From: a virus
Length of the DNA: 57,821 nt
Virus record (IMG/VR): IMGVR_UViG_3300030103_001804
Location: 1 to 57,821 of that record
Direction: 5' to 3' (one strand)
Positions 13,251-22,341 of the stretch are shown here, in pieces. The notes beneath the pieces are model-generated. The model was not told the origin of the DNA, did no database searches, and worked only from the letters and a program-made list of their open reading frames with translations. Both the position numbers and the translations under genes were made by a program. Each line of letters opens with the position of its first letter. Position 1 is the first letter of the stretch.

Positions 13251-14270
13251 CTAGCTGTCTGAGTAGCCCTTAATAAAGTCATAATGTTTCTTTACTCTTT
13301 TGGTGTATGTGCCTCCAGCCAATGCTTCTTTAATTGCAGTATTTGTTTCCTCCGTAGGCTCGGGTAACGTCTTACGTCCCATACGGTCAGGTAACAATCC
13401 ATTACGAAGAGTGGTATTGTCACAGCCATTGCAAGGACCGAATTTACGGTCTCCGTTATACAACTTTTGCCGCGCTGCATGAAAAGCCTTCCCCTGCCAT
13501 ACTTCTTCTATAGGTGTATCAATTACATTGCCACACTTGTACCATCCTACCCAATCATTACAGCATATAGCAACATTACCATCCCAGCGTATAGACATCT
13601 CACGGAAAGGTTTTGCACAACGCTTACCATCTTGTTCATGGTTTAAAGGGAAAGAGTTACCAGCGTGGTTACTGACTTGTGCGTGGGTTCCGCTAGTAGC
13701 GAGCGTAAGATCAAGTCCAACAACGATATGATGTTCTGTAACCTTTCTTCGTCGGTGGGGGTTGGCGTCACGTTCAGCGGGATATTCAAATACGGGATAT
13801 GGACCATTGTATCTCTCCTTTATTTTGTCCACTATTTTTATGCGATCATAATTGTCAAGGAATAAAACATTTAGCCCTGCTTCCATCAACATATTTACAC
13901 TTTTCTGTGTATCTCTTAATAAACCACCACCATTACTGGTCATCATCAAAGGTGTTTTAGGTAACTCCTGTCGGAACAGCCGTATCATATCAATAAAGAA
14001 GGGGTGCATGGTTGGCTCACCATGCATGGCAAACTCTAATCGTGGGTTCCATTTAGCTTCTTTAATGCGGCTGCAGATAGCCCTAGCCCTTTCTATTGTT
14101 AAATATCTATAAGGGGCAGAAGCCTTACCATGAATATTCAGTGGACCGTGGGCTTTATTATCACGTATCGCTTGTATACCGCAAAAAGAACAAGCAAGGT
14201 TACATCCCTCAGTTAATTCTATTTGTATAGAATTAGGTGGGTCTTGATAATGGTTAGATACAGTTGCCAT
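13251..14270 (-). CDS. Radical SAM protein (SPASM-like)
   Basis: 339 residues from the ATG at 14270, preceded by GAAAGG. C23-x3-C27-x2-C30 in GCNLACSFCGIQ binds the catalytic 4Fe-4S cluster; AMHGEPTMHPFF and LMMTSNGGGLL are SAM-binding elements. The C-terminal region (KRCAKPF, AICCNDWVGWYKCGN, FGPCNGCDNT) carries further Cys typical of auxiliary clusters. The substrate cannot be read. Its position beside DNA-modification genes suggests work on a nucleobase or its precursor. Confidence 0.85.
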   Translation of the reverse strand: MATVSNHYQDPPNSIQIELTEGCNLACSFCGIQAIRDNKAHGPLNIHGKASAPYRYLTIERARAICSRIKEAKWNPRLEFAMHGEPTMHPFFIDMIRLFRQELPKTPLMMTSNGGGLLRDTQKSVNMLMEAGLNVLFLDNYDRIKIVDKIKERYNGPYPVFEYPAERDANPHRRRKVTEHHIVVGLDLTLATSGTHAQVSNHAGNSFPLNHEQDGKRCAKPFREMSIRWDGNVAICCNDWVGWYKCGNVIDTPIEEVWQGKAFHAARQKLYNGDRKFGPCNGCDNTTLRNGLLPDRMGRKTLPEPTEETNTAIKEALAGGTYTKRVKKHYDFIKGYSDS

Positions 14271-15039
14271 CTTTAGCAGCCTTTCGCCATTGTACGCGAA
14301 CATCCCAACGTGTTTTCATACCCTCCCAACCTGTTTTAGTTTCTTTCTGTACAGCTTTTACATAATCAGGAAACTTTTCAGCAAGGGCAAGGCTCGCACG
14401 TTCTTGTAACTCTGCATTGCGGTATGAACTACAGCCACCAGCAGCACCTGAAGCACCACGCTGATCCCATGTCCAATCAACAATTACAGCATTACCATGA
14501 CCATGCTTAAATAACTCAAGTGTAACGTAATAATCTTCCATAAGCTCCATAGTATCATAACGTATGCCCAACCCATGAATAATTTCAGGACGTATGGCGT
14601 GAACAGCATTTTGTCGCATACCATACTTAACTGTATCAGGGAAGTGCTTATCATTCATTTGCCTTGGGCTAAGTCCCACATGAGTAAAGTTATTCAACAA
14701 CCACTCCATGCGCTCCCATAACTCATGCATCTCTTCTTGATTTGTTTTTCTTAAGTTGGGAGCCAGCCCATGTATGCGGCGACCAAATATAAGATCATCA
14801 TCCAGAATAATAATTTTATCATGCTTCTGCTCCACGGCATGTTCTAATATGAACTGCCTTACATTATTGATACCTTTTAAATCACCACGATTTAAACAAT
14901 ACCGACCCTGTCTTGTATGCCAGTTTACTTCATCTTGTGGGCATACAAGAACAGCATGCTCTCTGCCCTCCGGACCAATGCTTTGCCAAGTAACTTGGTT
15001 ATTCATCCTGCCCCTAGTTGGAATATATATTGGTATCAT
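14254..15039 (-). CDS. GT-A-type glycosyltransferase, TAGT-like
   Basis: 261 residues. The N-terminus MIPIYIPTRGRMNNQVTW, the GINNVRQFILEHA helix and KIIILDDDLIFGRRI with its acidic metal-binding triad resemble the TET-associated glycosyltransferase (TAGT) family. Iyer and Aravind linked TAGT to glycosylation of hydroxymethylated bases in phages. The MELMEDYYVTLELFKHG stretch is a second typical motif. The start overlaps the TGA of the previous gene (ATGA). The specific acceptor is inferred only from neighbours. Confidence 0.7.
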   Translation of the reverse strand: MIPIYIPTRGRMNNQVTWQSIGPEGREHAVLVCPQDEVNWHTRQGRYCLNRGDLKGINNVRQFILEHAVEQKHDKIIILDDDLIFGRRIHGLAPNLRKTNQEEMHELWERMEWLLNNFTHVGLSPRQMNDKHFPDTVKYGMRQNAVHAIRPEIIHGLGIRYDTMELMEDYYVTLELFKHGHGNAVIVDWTWDQRGASGAAGGCSSYRNAELQERASLALAEKFPDYVKAVQKETKTGWEGMKTRWDVRVQWRKAAKDGNCI

Positions 15040-15335
15040 ATCTCATCCTCATCAAACCTTACTTGCCCTTCAAGCACTGCCCTTTCTAATTCTTCATCAC
15101 TCATGTAATCGAGCTCAAACATCGTTTGTTTTCTTTTTGGTTTTAACACTCGTTTTCTGGTTTTGGGTTTTGGCTCTGCTTTCGGCTTCGGCTTCGGCGG
15201 CTCTTGCGGCTCTAATAGTTCCAATGTCCGATAATTGTATTTGCATTTCGGACAGTTCCTCTTCCTCCGTATTGTGCCTTGATAAGGACGACTGTCTACG
15301 ACCTCGGATTTGCCATTGCATTTTGGACACAACAT
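15036..15335 (-). CDS. NrdR-type zinc-ribbon protein without the ATP-cone
   Basis: 99 residues. C3-x2-C6 (LCPKCNGKSEVVDSRP) and C28-x2-C31 (RRKRNCPKCKYNYRTLE) match the zinc ribbon of the NrdR repressor of ribonucleotide reductase. The ATP-cone that follows in true NrdR is missing, replaced by a Lys/Pro-rich linker and an acidic end. It may be a DNA-binding subdomain reused by the phage. It is coupled to the glycosyltransferase gene. Confidence 0.65.
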   Translation of the reverse strand: MLCPKCNGKSEVVDSRPYQGTIRRKRNCPKCKYNYRTLELLEPQEPPKPKPKAEPKPKTRKRVLKPKRKQTMFELDYMSDEELERAVLEGQVRFDEDEI

Positions 15336-15337
15336 AA

Positions 15338-16234
15338 TTACGCCACCGTCCCAATCGGAGCCTCCAGCACTGAACTCTGTAGTCCATTATACTTACTACG
15401 CGGAGTGCCTTGACCAAGCCTAACGCGCTCATATTTATCCCACTCGCATAAGCTATGTTCAATACAGCGCATATCCACCGCCAAAGTCGGGATGTGTTTG
15501 CCAAGATAACGGTGTGAATCTTCGAGTAAATCTTGCATCTCCCTATTGCTTTGATAAGCACCTAATGCTTTTGTGAGCGGCCTATCGTGGATCCTGTTGA
15601 GGCCACGCTTTGCTCCCGGACCAGCGTTTGCCCATTTGTATTTGTCTTCGGCTTTGGCAAGGACTGGTGTGTAGTTGAGGTCGGTAACAACCTCGTATGA
15701 CATAAAACCTCCCCCTCCCCATCCTTTATATGCCGCCAACGCTTTGTGTACTTCTTCCAACGACTGTGTTTCGGTGGCAATCTGCGCCAACGCTTCTTTG
15801 TTTTCCCATATTGGCGAAAGGAAATGGTCAACAACTACCTCCGATTTAGGTGCTTTGAGTCCTTGGTTAGTGATTATATATGCACCAGTAAAAGTCCGTA
15901 AACCCTGCTTCAACCTTTCTTCAATCAAAGACTTAGTATGCTCAGGATTAAACTCTTCTACCCAACCATGCGCTTCAGCAAACTCACTAGTTCCAACCAT
16001 ACGAAACATACAACAGTTAAATATCATCTCACCATGTGGGCGGTTATCATTTGGCTTTGTCCAGTTTTGCCGCATCCAAACAGTTACCCTATCATTCTCA
16101 CGGAAAGGATTTGTGAATTTATATTGTTGTAAGATAGTGTCTTCTGTCCAAGGGGCAGGAAGCCCCTTGGCTCTTTTTTGATAAATGGCATGACGCTCAT
16201 TAATCCAGTAGCAGAACCTTTCTATGTTCTCCAT
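15338..16234 (-). CDS. HMUDK helical / aGPT-Pplase-like domain protein
   Basis: 298 residues. The N-terminal region FCYWINERHAIYQKRAKG, then LPAPWTEDTILQQYKF, then PFRENDRVTVWMRQNW matches, from memory, the helical domain associated with 5-hydroxymethyluracil DNA kinases and alpha-glutamyl/putrescinyl-thymine pyrophosphorylases. These act in phage thymine hypermodification. GYKGW- and GGGG-rich motif AAYKGWGGGGFMSYE and the DMRCIEHSLCEWDKYERVR motif near the end are also typical. No P-loop kinase domain is present. Confidence that it belongs to this broader family is good; the reaction is less clear. Confidence 0.65.
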   Translation of the reverse strand: MENIERFCYWINERHAIYQKRAKGLPAPWTEDTILQQYKFTNPFRENDRVTVWMRQNWTKPNDNRPHGEMIFNCCMFRMVGTSEFAEAHGWVEEFNPEHTKSLIEERLKQGLRTFTGAYIITNQGLKAPKSEVVVDHFLSPIWENKEALAQIATETQSLEEVHKALAAYKGWGGGGFMSYEVVTDLNYTPVLAKAEDKYKWANAGPGAKRGLNRIHDRPLTKALGAYQSNREMQDLLEDSHRYLGKHIPTLAVDMRCIEHSLCEWDKYERVRLGQGTPRSKYNGLQSSVLEAPIGTVA

Positions 16235-16236
16235 AA

Positions 16237-16854
16237 TTATTCTCCTAGCTTGATAGCACCTTTTTCAATAGCAAGGCGAATATCAACACTATTGCCTCCT
16301 GGACTTAACTTTTTCATAGCGGCAAGAGCCTCGCCCACTGTATCAGATCTGGTTAAGGCTTCAAAATTATGCCACCGATTACTATTTTTACGATATGGAT
16401 TAACGAACATGCCCATTGATCCTGTAGGCAAAAGTATTTTAGCATTTTCATCATACTTAGATTTTGCCACACGCTTTGGTTTTTCTGTGGCAACAGACGC
16501 AATACCCTGTGGCTCCGGCGTAATATCTACTATTTCAGCAGTCATTTGTTTCTCCTTTAAAACAGGTTTATATTTTTTAGCTCGTTCATGTACAAACTCT
16601 GCAAAGTTTTTATGAAAGCTAGGGAAATTTGGTAAGGCACACTCACCAACTGTAGCGGCAACTACACTCCGCAACTCTTCCTCACTATAGGTATCCTGTA
16701 ACTGTTGAACTTCAGCAAACACAATACTATGCTCGTTTAGTTCTTTACACGCCTTTAACTCACGCAAGGATTTGAATACAAAGTAAGAGTAGGCATCGTT
16801 ACGATTACTGGTATTATCATTTTCTAACACCGCATAAGTTTTGATAGCTGCCAT
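16237..16854 (-). CDS. Phage protein of unknown function
   Basis: 205 residues. The N-terminal half is helical and acidic. A Lys-rich linker (EKPKRVAKSKYDENAK) leads to a C-terminal domain with RKNSNRWHNFEALTRSDTV and AAMKKLSPGGNSVDIRLAI, which looks like a small DNA-associated fold. Leader AGAAAGGAGGCACTC is strong. First gene of the run through the modification cluster. Confidence 0.55.
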   Translation of the reverse strand: MAAIKTYAVLENDNTSNRNDAYSYFVFKSLRELKACKELNEHSIVFAEVQQLQDTYSEEELRSVVAATVGECALPNFPSFHKNFAEFVHERAKKYKPVLKEKQMTAEIVDITPEPQGIASVATEKPKRVAKSKYDENAKILLPTGSMGMFVNPYRKNSNRWHNFEALTRSDTVGEALAAMKKLSPGGNSVDIRLAIEKGAIKLGE

Positions 16855-16930
16855 GAGTGCCTCCTTTCTATGGGGCTAATATAAAAACTCTAACTACATA
16901 TAGGGAATCAAGCAAGCATTAAATACTCCA

Positions 16931-16990
16931 ATGCCCCACTAAAAGTTCTCTCTTAGCAGGGCATCAGGCGAGAGGTGGGCTTCTGCCCAC
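16931..16990 (-). terminator. Two hairpins after the DUF932 gene
   Basis: 16975-16990 forms a 6-bp GC hairpin (GTGGGC arms). 16931-16964 forms a 12-bp stem with two wobble pairs and a 10-nt loop. Neither is followed by a clear T-run, so they may process or stabilise the transcript rather than end it. A weaker promoter-like AGTTTTTATATTAG lies next to the following gene. Confidence 0.4.
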
Positions 16991-16999
16991 CCCCACATC

Positions 17000-18025
17000 T
17001 TATGCGGCGTACTCAAGTGCCTTGGTCATAGCCTTACGTTTAGTAGTAGCGGCTGAACCAAACCATGCAGAGTTTAATGCATGGTCACGAGTCTTGGCTC
17101 GCTTTTGGTGATCCATAACATATGTCACACCATTGAGTGCTCCCCACCAAGTTCCTTTAGCAGATTTAAGGTCATGTCCTGGAGATGTTTCAATAGCCTC
17201 CAGTATTGACTGTGATGTTTTGCTAAACTCCTCATGTAATGGTGGTAAGTCAGACTCTTTAGACTTAGCACGTTCAATAAGTAATTTAGGCTGGAACAAC
17301 TCAGCAATATAGTTATCTATCTGCTCTTTAGTGGCTCGCTTACTGGCAAGGAACTCTGACTGTTCTTGGAACTTAGCCATTTGCTCACCACTAATACCAA
17401 GTGCAGTCTCAGCGGCTTGCATAATTTCCTCATCAAACATTTGCAAATGTAATACACGGAACTTACCAGTCGTACCCTCTTGGTTGAGAGCCAAGGTAAT
17501 CGTATTATTGCATACTACGCGGATGGGTGTGAACATTACCGTCATAGCTGTGCCAACTTTGTGACTGTTAGCCATAAGTAAGTAACCTTCAATATCATCA
17601 CCGCCAGCTAGTTTGAAGCCCTTCTTGATTTTAGCCAAGCCCCAGACACGCTCGCCATCACTTAGGCTACCAGCAGTATCCATCTCCATATGCCCTGCCT
17701 CAGTAAACTTTTTAAAGAAGGACATTGTTTCATGGTTTTGGAAAGGTATGAACCCCTCACCACAGTGGGATAATACGCGGTTATCTGTATCACGAACAAC
17801 CACATAATGTTCATTAGCGCGAAGCAAATCTGCTTCACCGCGTGGGTCATTAAGATCCCATGTATTTGGTTTATCAGCATAATAAACGGGACGTTTACTT
17901 ACTGTCCAATCAAGCCCTGCGGCTTTGAGCATCTCTTCAGGTGTAAGATTATGCTCAACTTTTTCACCAAGCCCATGCCAAGGAACCTGTCCTGCATAAG
18001 CCATTGTTTCTACCATATGTGCCAT
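17000..18025 (-). CDS. DUF932 (phage/plasmid-like TIGR03299) protein
   Basis: 341 residues. MAYAGQVPWHGLGEKVEHNL at the N-terminus, with EHYVVVRDTDNRVLSHCGEG and later TPIRVVCNNTITLAL, are the family signatures. Length is normal. Family members occur in phages and plasmids, often near replication genes; their function is unknown. Leader TAGAAAGGAG. Confidence 0.85.
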   Translation of the reverse strand: MAHMVETMAYAGQVPWHGLGEKVEHNLTPEEMLKAAGLDWTVSKRPVYYADKPNTWDLNDPRGEADLLRANEHYVVVRDTDNRVLSHCGEGFIPFQNHETMSFFKKFTEAGHMEMDTAGSLSDGERVWGLAKIKKGFKLAGGDDIEGYLLMANSHKVGTAMTVMFTPIRVVCNNTITLALNQEGTTGKFRVLHLQMFDEEIMQAAETALGISGEQMAKFQEQSEFLASKRATKEQIDNYIAELFQPKLLIERAKSKESDLPPLHEEFSKTSQSILEAIETSPGHDLKSAKGTWWGALNGVTYVMDHQKRAKTRDHALNSAWFGSAATTKRKAMTKALEYAA

Positions 18026-18049
18026 AATATATCTCCTTTCTACAAGATG

Positions 18050-18313
18050 TTAAGCACTGGTGTCGACCGTTGGCAATACATCAAAGTCGGACAAAGTAAT
18101 GTCCAACCAGCATGTGCTACCCTCGGAACTGGTTGCGATGTGGCAACGCATCTCCACATCATTATGTAGCAGTGTTTCAATAATCGGAAACTTTAAGCCC
18201 TCTGACAAATTGTCAATAAACTTAGGCTTGACCGTGCGGTTAGCACTACGCTTGATAGCGCGGTTGTTAAGCCGCTGGAACTGCTCTTTGGTAAGGTATT
18301 TTACTTCTGACAT
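18050..18313 (-). CDS. Small protein of unknown function
   Basis: 87 residues, basic N-terminal half (FQRLNNRAIKRSANRTVKPK) and neutral beta-rich C-terminal half. It lies between the DUF932 and helicase genes. Unrecognised. Confidence 0.5.
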   Translation of the reverse strand: MSEVKYLTKEQFQRLNNRAIKRSANRTVKPKFIDNLSEGLKFPIIETLLHNDVEMRCHIATSSEGSTCWLDITLSDFDVLPTVDTSA

Positions 18314-18405
18314 AATAATAAGCCCCTTCTATGGCTGTTTTGGTTATGCCTTTATTTAATAGGTGCAGCTTTTGGAGCGCAACCATAAACAAGTCGCTTT
18401 GACAA

Positions 18406-19923
18406 TTATGCTGGGATTTGATAACCTCTACTGTGCATAGGATGTATCAAATGAAGATGTTGTAAAGCGCGAGTAAGACCCACATAAAACACGCGAGCTT
18501 CATCCAAATGTTCGTTTTCAAACTTACGCCACATAGAATAGGAACGACGCATAGTATCAGTGAGAAGCATAACATTATCTGCCTGTGCGCCTTTAGCTGA
18601 ATGAATAGTAGAGATCCGTATACGAGGTTCCTCTGTTAAAGATTCTCCTTTACGCAGACAAGCCTTTATGTAACGCTTATCTGTTTCAGATATCTTACCT
18701 AATCCTTCATCCCACGGCAAAGTATGTAGCAGACCATAAAAATCTTGTAGGTCTTGCATACTATATCTTTGGTCTGATTGTCCTTTATTAAAGGTCTTGT
18801 GTCCGTACTCTACTTGGCTACCTAACAGCATCTGACTGTACACGATACGCACTTGTTCTGCTGTGAGGGTACTACCATTACGCATATTTTCCCAAAGCCT
18901 CACAGCTTCAAGAACTTTACCATCAATAGATTTACTGCCATTGTAGACATATAGATGACCTCGTCGGCGTACTTCTTCTTCTATTTGCTTTGCACCTCTT
19001 GTTGTACGGCTAAGTAAGAGCCATTCGCCACTGGACATATCAACTTGTTCGGAGTGTCTGTGCCAATGGACAGCACCTACCTCATTCCTAGGATTGAACT
19101 CTTTGGGTCTACGGTCGACGACGCGTTGGATAACTTTTTGACTAAGTGTGTGATGGAGGGATGGAATCCTATAACTTTGGTCGAGCACAGTTACACTACC
19201 TTCGAGTCCTATAAAGTAATCTACATCTGCTCCCGCATAACGGAATATGGCTTGATCATCATCGCCAGCCACGAACATCTCTTTAGAATTGGCCTCTAAT
19301 AAATGTACCATCCTCCATTGTAAAGGTGATAGATCTTGTGCCTCATCAATAAATACTACCTCTAATCTTGGTGCTAACTCTCTGTGACAGAACTGCTCTA
19401 ACATATCAGTATAGTCAAATAACTGATATCTATCCTTCCACATTCTTAGACCCCTATCAACATAATCAACTCTTGCCCAATCTGTTTTTAGAGGCACAGT
19501 AGATTCATTATAGGCTTTGCGTAAAGGCTGTTGCAGTATCCTAGATATATTTATTATCTCTAAAAATTTATCACCATAACCAAAATCTTTATACGGACCT
19601 TGGTCTGTCAGCCCTGAATTAAAAAACCCACCGATCTTTAACCACTCACCAATCTCAGGGAACTTATCAGCAGTCATAATCTGATTATGGTTAATGCCCA
19701 TTTGCATAAATGCCAAGCTATGAAGGGTACGAAAAAAAGGTAAGTCACGTCTATGAAGTTTAAATTTTTCACAAGCACGATCAATAGCTTCACTTGCTGC
19801 ACGGCGAGTAAAACCAAAATAACCTATACGATCTGGTGGGATACCCTTTTGTAAATACTCTTCGACCTTGTTTAGTAGATAAGTTGTTTTACCTGTCCCT
19901 GGAGGTCCGAGTATTATATTCAT
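18406..19923 (-). CDS. UvrD/Rep-like superfamily 1 DNA helicase
   Basis: 505 residues. GPPGTGKT (residues 6-13) is Walker A, VVFIDEAQDLSP motif II, VAGDDDQAIFRYAGA motif III, STIHSAKGAQADNVML motif V, and VFYVGLTRALQHLHL motif VI. Shorter than full UvrD. The most likely replicative or repair helicase of this phage, since no DnaB-type helicase is seen. Starts by TGATG overlap with the primase gene. Confidence 0.9.
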   Translation of the reverse strand: MNIILGPPGTGKTTYLLNKVEEYLQKGIPPDRIGYFGFTRRAASEAIDRACEKFKLHRRDLPFFRTLHSLAFMQMGINHNQIMTADKFPEIGEWLKIGGFFNSGLTDQGPYKDFGYGDKFLEIINISRILQQPLRKAYNESTVPLKTDWARVDYVDRGLRMWKDRYQLFDYTDMLEQFCHRELAPRLEVVFIDEAQDLSPLQWRMVHLLEANSKEMFVAGDDDQAIFRYAGADVDYFIGLEGSVTVLDQSYRIPSLHHTLSQKVIQRVVDRRPKEFNPRNEVGAVHWHRHSEQVDMSSGEWLLLSRTTRGAKQIEEEVRRRGHLYVYNGSKSIDGKVLEAVRLWENMRNGSTLTAEQVRIVYSQMLLGSQVEYGHKTFNKGQSDQRYSMQDLQDFYGLLHTLPWDEGLGKISETDKRYIKACLRKGESLTEEPRIRISTIHSAKGAQADNVMLLTDTMRRSYSMWRKFENEHLDEARVFYVGLTRALQHLHLIHPMHSRGYQIPA

Positions 19924-21437
19924 CAGAGTATTTCTTCTTGCTCGGGTAAGTCTGGTAACTCCAATGGTTCTTGGCTATCCGCAAAATAACCTTGTGGCAA
20001 TGACCATACATGCACACCTTTATTTTTCACACGCCAAAACATTTTTTCTGCTTCCAACCCTTGAAGTCTTAATGTTATTTTGTTTGAGGTATAATGGTTA
20101 AAATCATTTACTGTAAGATGCTTTTTAATATCTTTAACTTGAAAAAATACTTTTTCATCAAGCCATACAGCAACGCCTTGTAGTACATCTTCACGCTCTG
20201 TGCCTTTAGCTCTATCAGTACAAAACTGTGATAGTAAATCCTCAAACTCACCTTTTATTGTAGCGTCAGGTGGTACTTCTACAATAGTTAAGTTATCTAA
20301 CAATAGCTGTATTCTGGTCTGCCATGCTCTTTGGCTAACAGCTATCGGTAATTTATTTATTTGTGCCACACAATCTTTTTGAAACCTTGTCTGGCTAATC
20401 AAACCATCTGTACTGAGTTCTACACGCTGACCATCTACATCAAGAATCCATATAGGTGGATCCCCATCTATTTTGGTAAGGCTAGACATCTGGTTTTGCA
20501 CACCAGCTGGACCGACACCAAATTTACGAGTAACGCATATATCCTTATTACAAAAAGGTTTGATGGGTTGGTCTTCACATTTATAGTAATAGTCTTTACG
20601 TTGTAGCTGTTTGATTACTGCTCCAACTTCAGTATGACTAAGTGGAGGATGTAAATAATCTACATTGTATCGCTGCACTAATGCCTCCCAATTATCAGAG
20701 TCAAACATTCGTGCGTACACACCTAAGTTGAAGAGAGCATTATTGCGTGAGCCTTCACCAAACCCTTGCTCACAAAGCGCATTCAAACAGGGTGGACCAT
20801 CCTTTAACTTTGGTTCTGGTTTAGATATACGATACTTTTCAAAATCCTCAGGCGTTATTAAGTATCTTGCAGCTTTATTTACAAAATCCTTTGGCGACAT
20901 AAGCTCGCCCTTAAAATCATAAACAGAACGTGTGCTTAAATCACCTTTGAAGTACGGCATATTTAAACCATTACCAGTATCACCACGGTCAACTAATATA
21001 GTTGTCTGTTTGGGGAATATCTCACCTTCAGCATGGCCTAATGATGCAGCTAACTCAGTGAGTTTAGATTGCACAAACTCAGCTTTCAGCGCATCTTTAA
21101 AGAAAAAATAAATATGAGCACCGCCACTTTTACTGCGACCCACCCAACCAACTATCTTAGCTTCCTTTAATTTATTAACTAATGATTTATGATCTACATC
21201 ATACGTATCAATATCAATCGCACCCCATTTACATAAGCTATCATCTCGTATGGGTATAATGCCAAGTCCTTGCTTACCATCTAAATGCTGTTGCCAAAGT
21301 TCTTCTGTGGGTGATTCTTTAATTATTTTATATACGCCTAGACGTTTACCATCACCACGTTGTTCATCAGGATTAAACACACCATGAGCACGTTTATTAC
21401 CATCAAACAGCTTTAAAAATTGTTCAGCTAATGTCAT
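19923..21437 (-). CDS. Archaeo-eukaryotic-type primase, TOTE-like
   Basis: 504 residues from the ATG at 21437 (GGAGAAAGC upstream). KWGAIDIDTYD is the AEP metal-binding motif, SKSGGAHIYFFF motif II (with His) and EIFPKQTTILVD motif III, as in TOTE-type primases. A middle region with CLNALCEQGFGEGSRNNALF and YYYKCEDQPIKPFCNKDIC provides Cys that may bind zinc or a cluster. The C-terminal part has no helicase ATPase, consistent with separate helicases nearby. Confidence 0.8.
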   Translation of the reverse strand: MTLAEQFLKLFDGNKRAHGVFNPDEQRGDGKRLGVYKIIKESPTEELWQQHLDGKQGLGIIPIRDDSLCKWGAIDIDTYDVDHKSLVNKLKEAKIVGWVGRSKSGGAHIYFFFKDALKAEFVQSKLTELAASLGHAEGEIFPKQTTILVDRGDTGNGLNMPYFKGDLSTRSVYDFKGELMSPKDFVNKAARYLITPEDFEKYRISKPEPKLKDGPPCLNALCEQGFGEGSRNNALFNLGVYARMFDSDNWEALVQRYNVDYLHPPLSHTEVGAVIKQLQRKDYYYKCEDQPIKPFCNKDICVTRKFGVGPAGVQNQMSSLTKIDGDPPIWILDVDGQRVELSTDGLISQTRFQKDCVAQINKLPIAVSQRAWQTRIQLLLDNLTIVEVPPDATIKGEFEDLLSQFCTDRAKGTEREDVLQGVAVWLDEKVFFQVKDIKKHLTVNDFNHYTSNKITLRLQGLEAEKMFWRVKNKGVHVWSLPQGYFADSQEPLELPDLPEQEEIL

Positions 21438-21459
21438 TGCTTTCTCCAATGAAAAAGGT

Positions 21460-21499
21460 GGGAGAGTAATGTTAGTTGATACCTAGACACTACCCTCCC
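21460..21499 (-). promoter_or_regulatory. Strong intergenic hairpin
   Basis: Arms at 21460-21471 and 21488-21499 form a 12-bp stem with two wobble pairs. It lies between the SSB-like and primase genes with no T-run after it. It may be an attenuator or RNA-processing site lowering primase relative to SSB. Confidence 0.4.
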
Positions 21500-21535
21500 G
21501 AGCAACTACAGGGCGATCAACCCCTGCGGTCGTAC

Positions 21536-22339
21536 TTAAAACGGCATATCATCGTCACCGTCTTTATCTTGTTGAGGAGTGCTTGTTTCAGGTGCAGTTT
21601 CCTTTACCTCAACTTCACCAGCCTTTACTGATTTAGCAAAGGCAACAGCCATCTCAAAAACATTAGCTTCCTCAGCATCACCAAGGCTAATCGGACCGAT
21701 CTTAGCAATATCCCAACCAAACCAATTACCTTTATCATTGCTCTCAGCAACAGTGGTCATTTGGTATTTATGGGACATCATAGGTAAAGTGTACGGACCG
21801 TTCTTACCTTGAGCAGTGAGTGCTTGCATTTGTGTCACCCACTTACGAGCCTTCTTTAACTGTGTGCTAGACATAGTAATTAGGCAACGCTGTGGACCAT
21901 CACTATCCAGTAGGATTACAAAAAACTGCGCTGTATTTGTAAGAATATTACCATTAGGCAGTATATCCTCACCGCGCTCATTTTTAGTAGTCGTATTGAC
22001 AATAGGGTCATCAGGATTGTATGAACCAAAATATCCACCACCTTTTTCCCGAGGAGCCCACTCAACATACCGACGGTTATAATAGCATGGCACAACAGTC
22101 ACACCCTTTTCACCATCGTATACTTTATTAGCTACTGTGTTGAACATCATGCCAGCTTCAGCACCCTCTACATACGCACCATCGCGTTTGTTTACCTGAG
22201 GACTTAACTGTGCCAGTATCCGTAGAAACGGTACTGCCATATCTTGGGATGTGGTTTCTTCAAAACCCAACCCACCAATATCTTCAAACTGTGCAACTGC
22301 TACAGCAGAAGACTCTTTCTTAGCTACTTCTGTTGCCAT
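21536..22339 (-). CDS. Single-stranded DNA-binding-like protein
   Basis: 267 residues. The C-terminus ends DKDGDDDMPF, an acidic tail with terminal Phe typical of SSB proteins and used to recruit replication partners. The core has an OB-like alternation (VTVVPCYYNRRYVEW, AQFFVILLDSDGPQRCLITM). Placed directly beside primase and helicase genes. The fold is inferred from the tail and context. Confidence 0.6.
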   Translation of the reverse strand: MATEVAKKESSAVAVAQFEDIGGLGFEETTSQDMAVPFLRILAQLSPQVNKRDGAYVEGAEAGMMFNTVANKVYDGEKGVTVVPCYYNRRYVEWAPREKGGGYFGSYNPDDPIVNTTTKNERGEDILPNGNILTNTAQFFVILLDSDGPQRCLITMSSTQLKKARKWVTQMQALTAQGKNGPYTLPMMSHKYQMTTVAESNDKGNWFGWDIAKIGPISLGDAEEANVFEMAVAFAKSVKAGEVEVKETAPETSTPQQDKDGDDDMPF

Positions 22340-22341
22340 AT

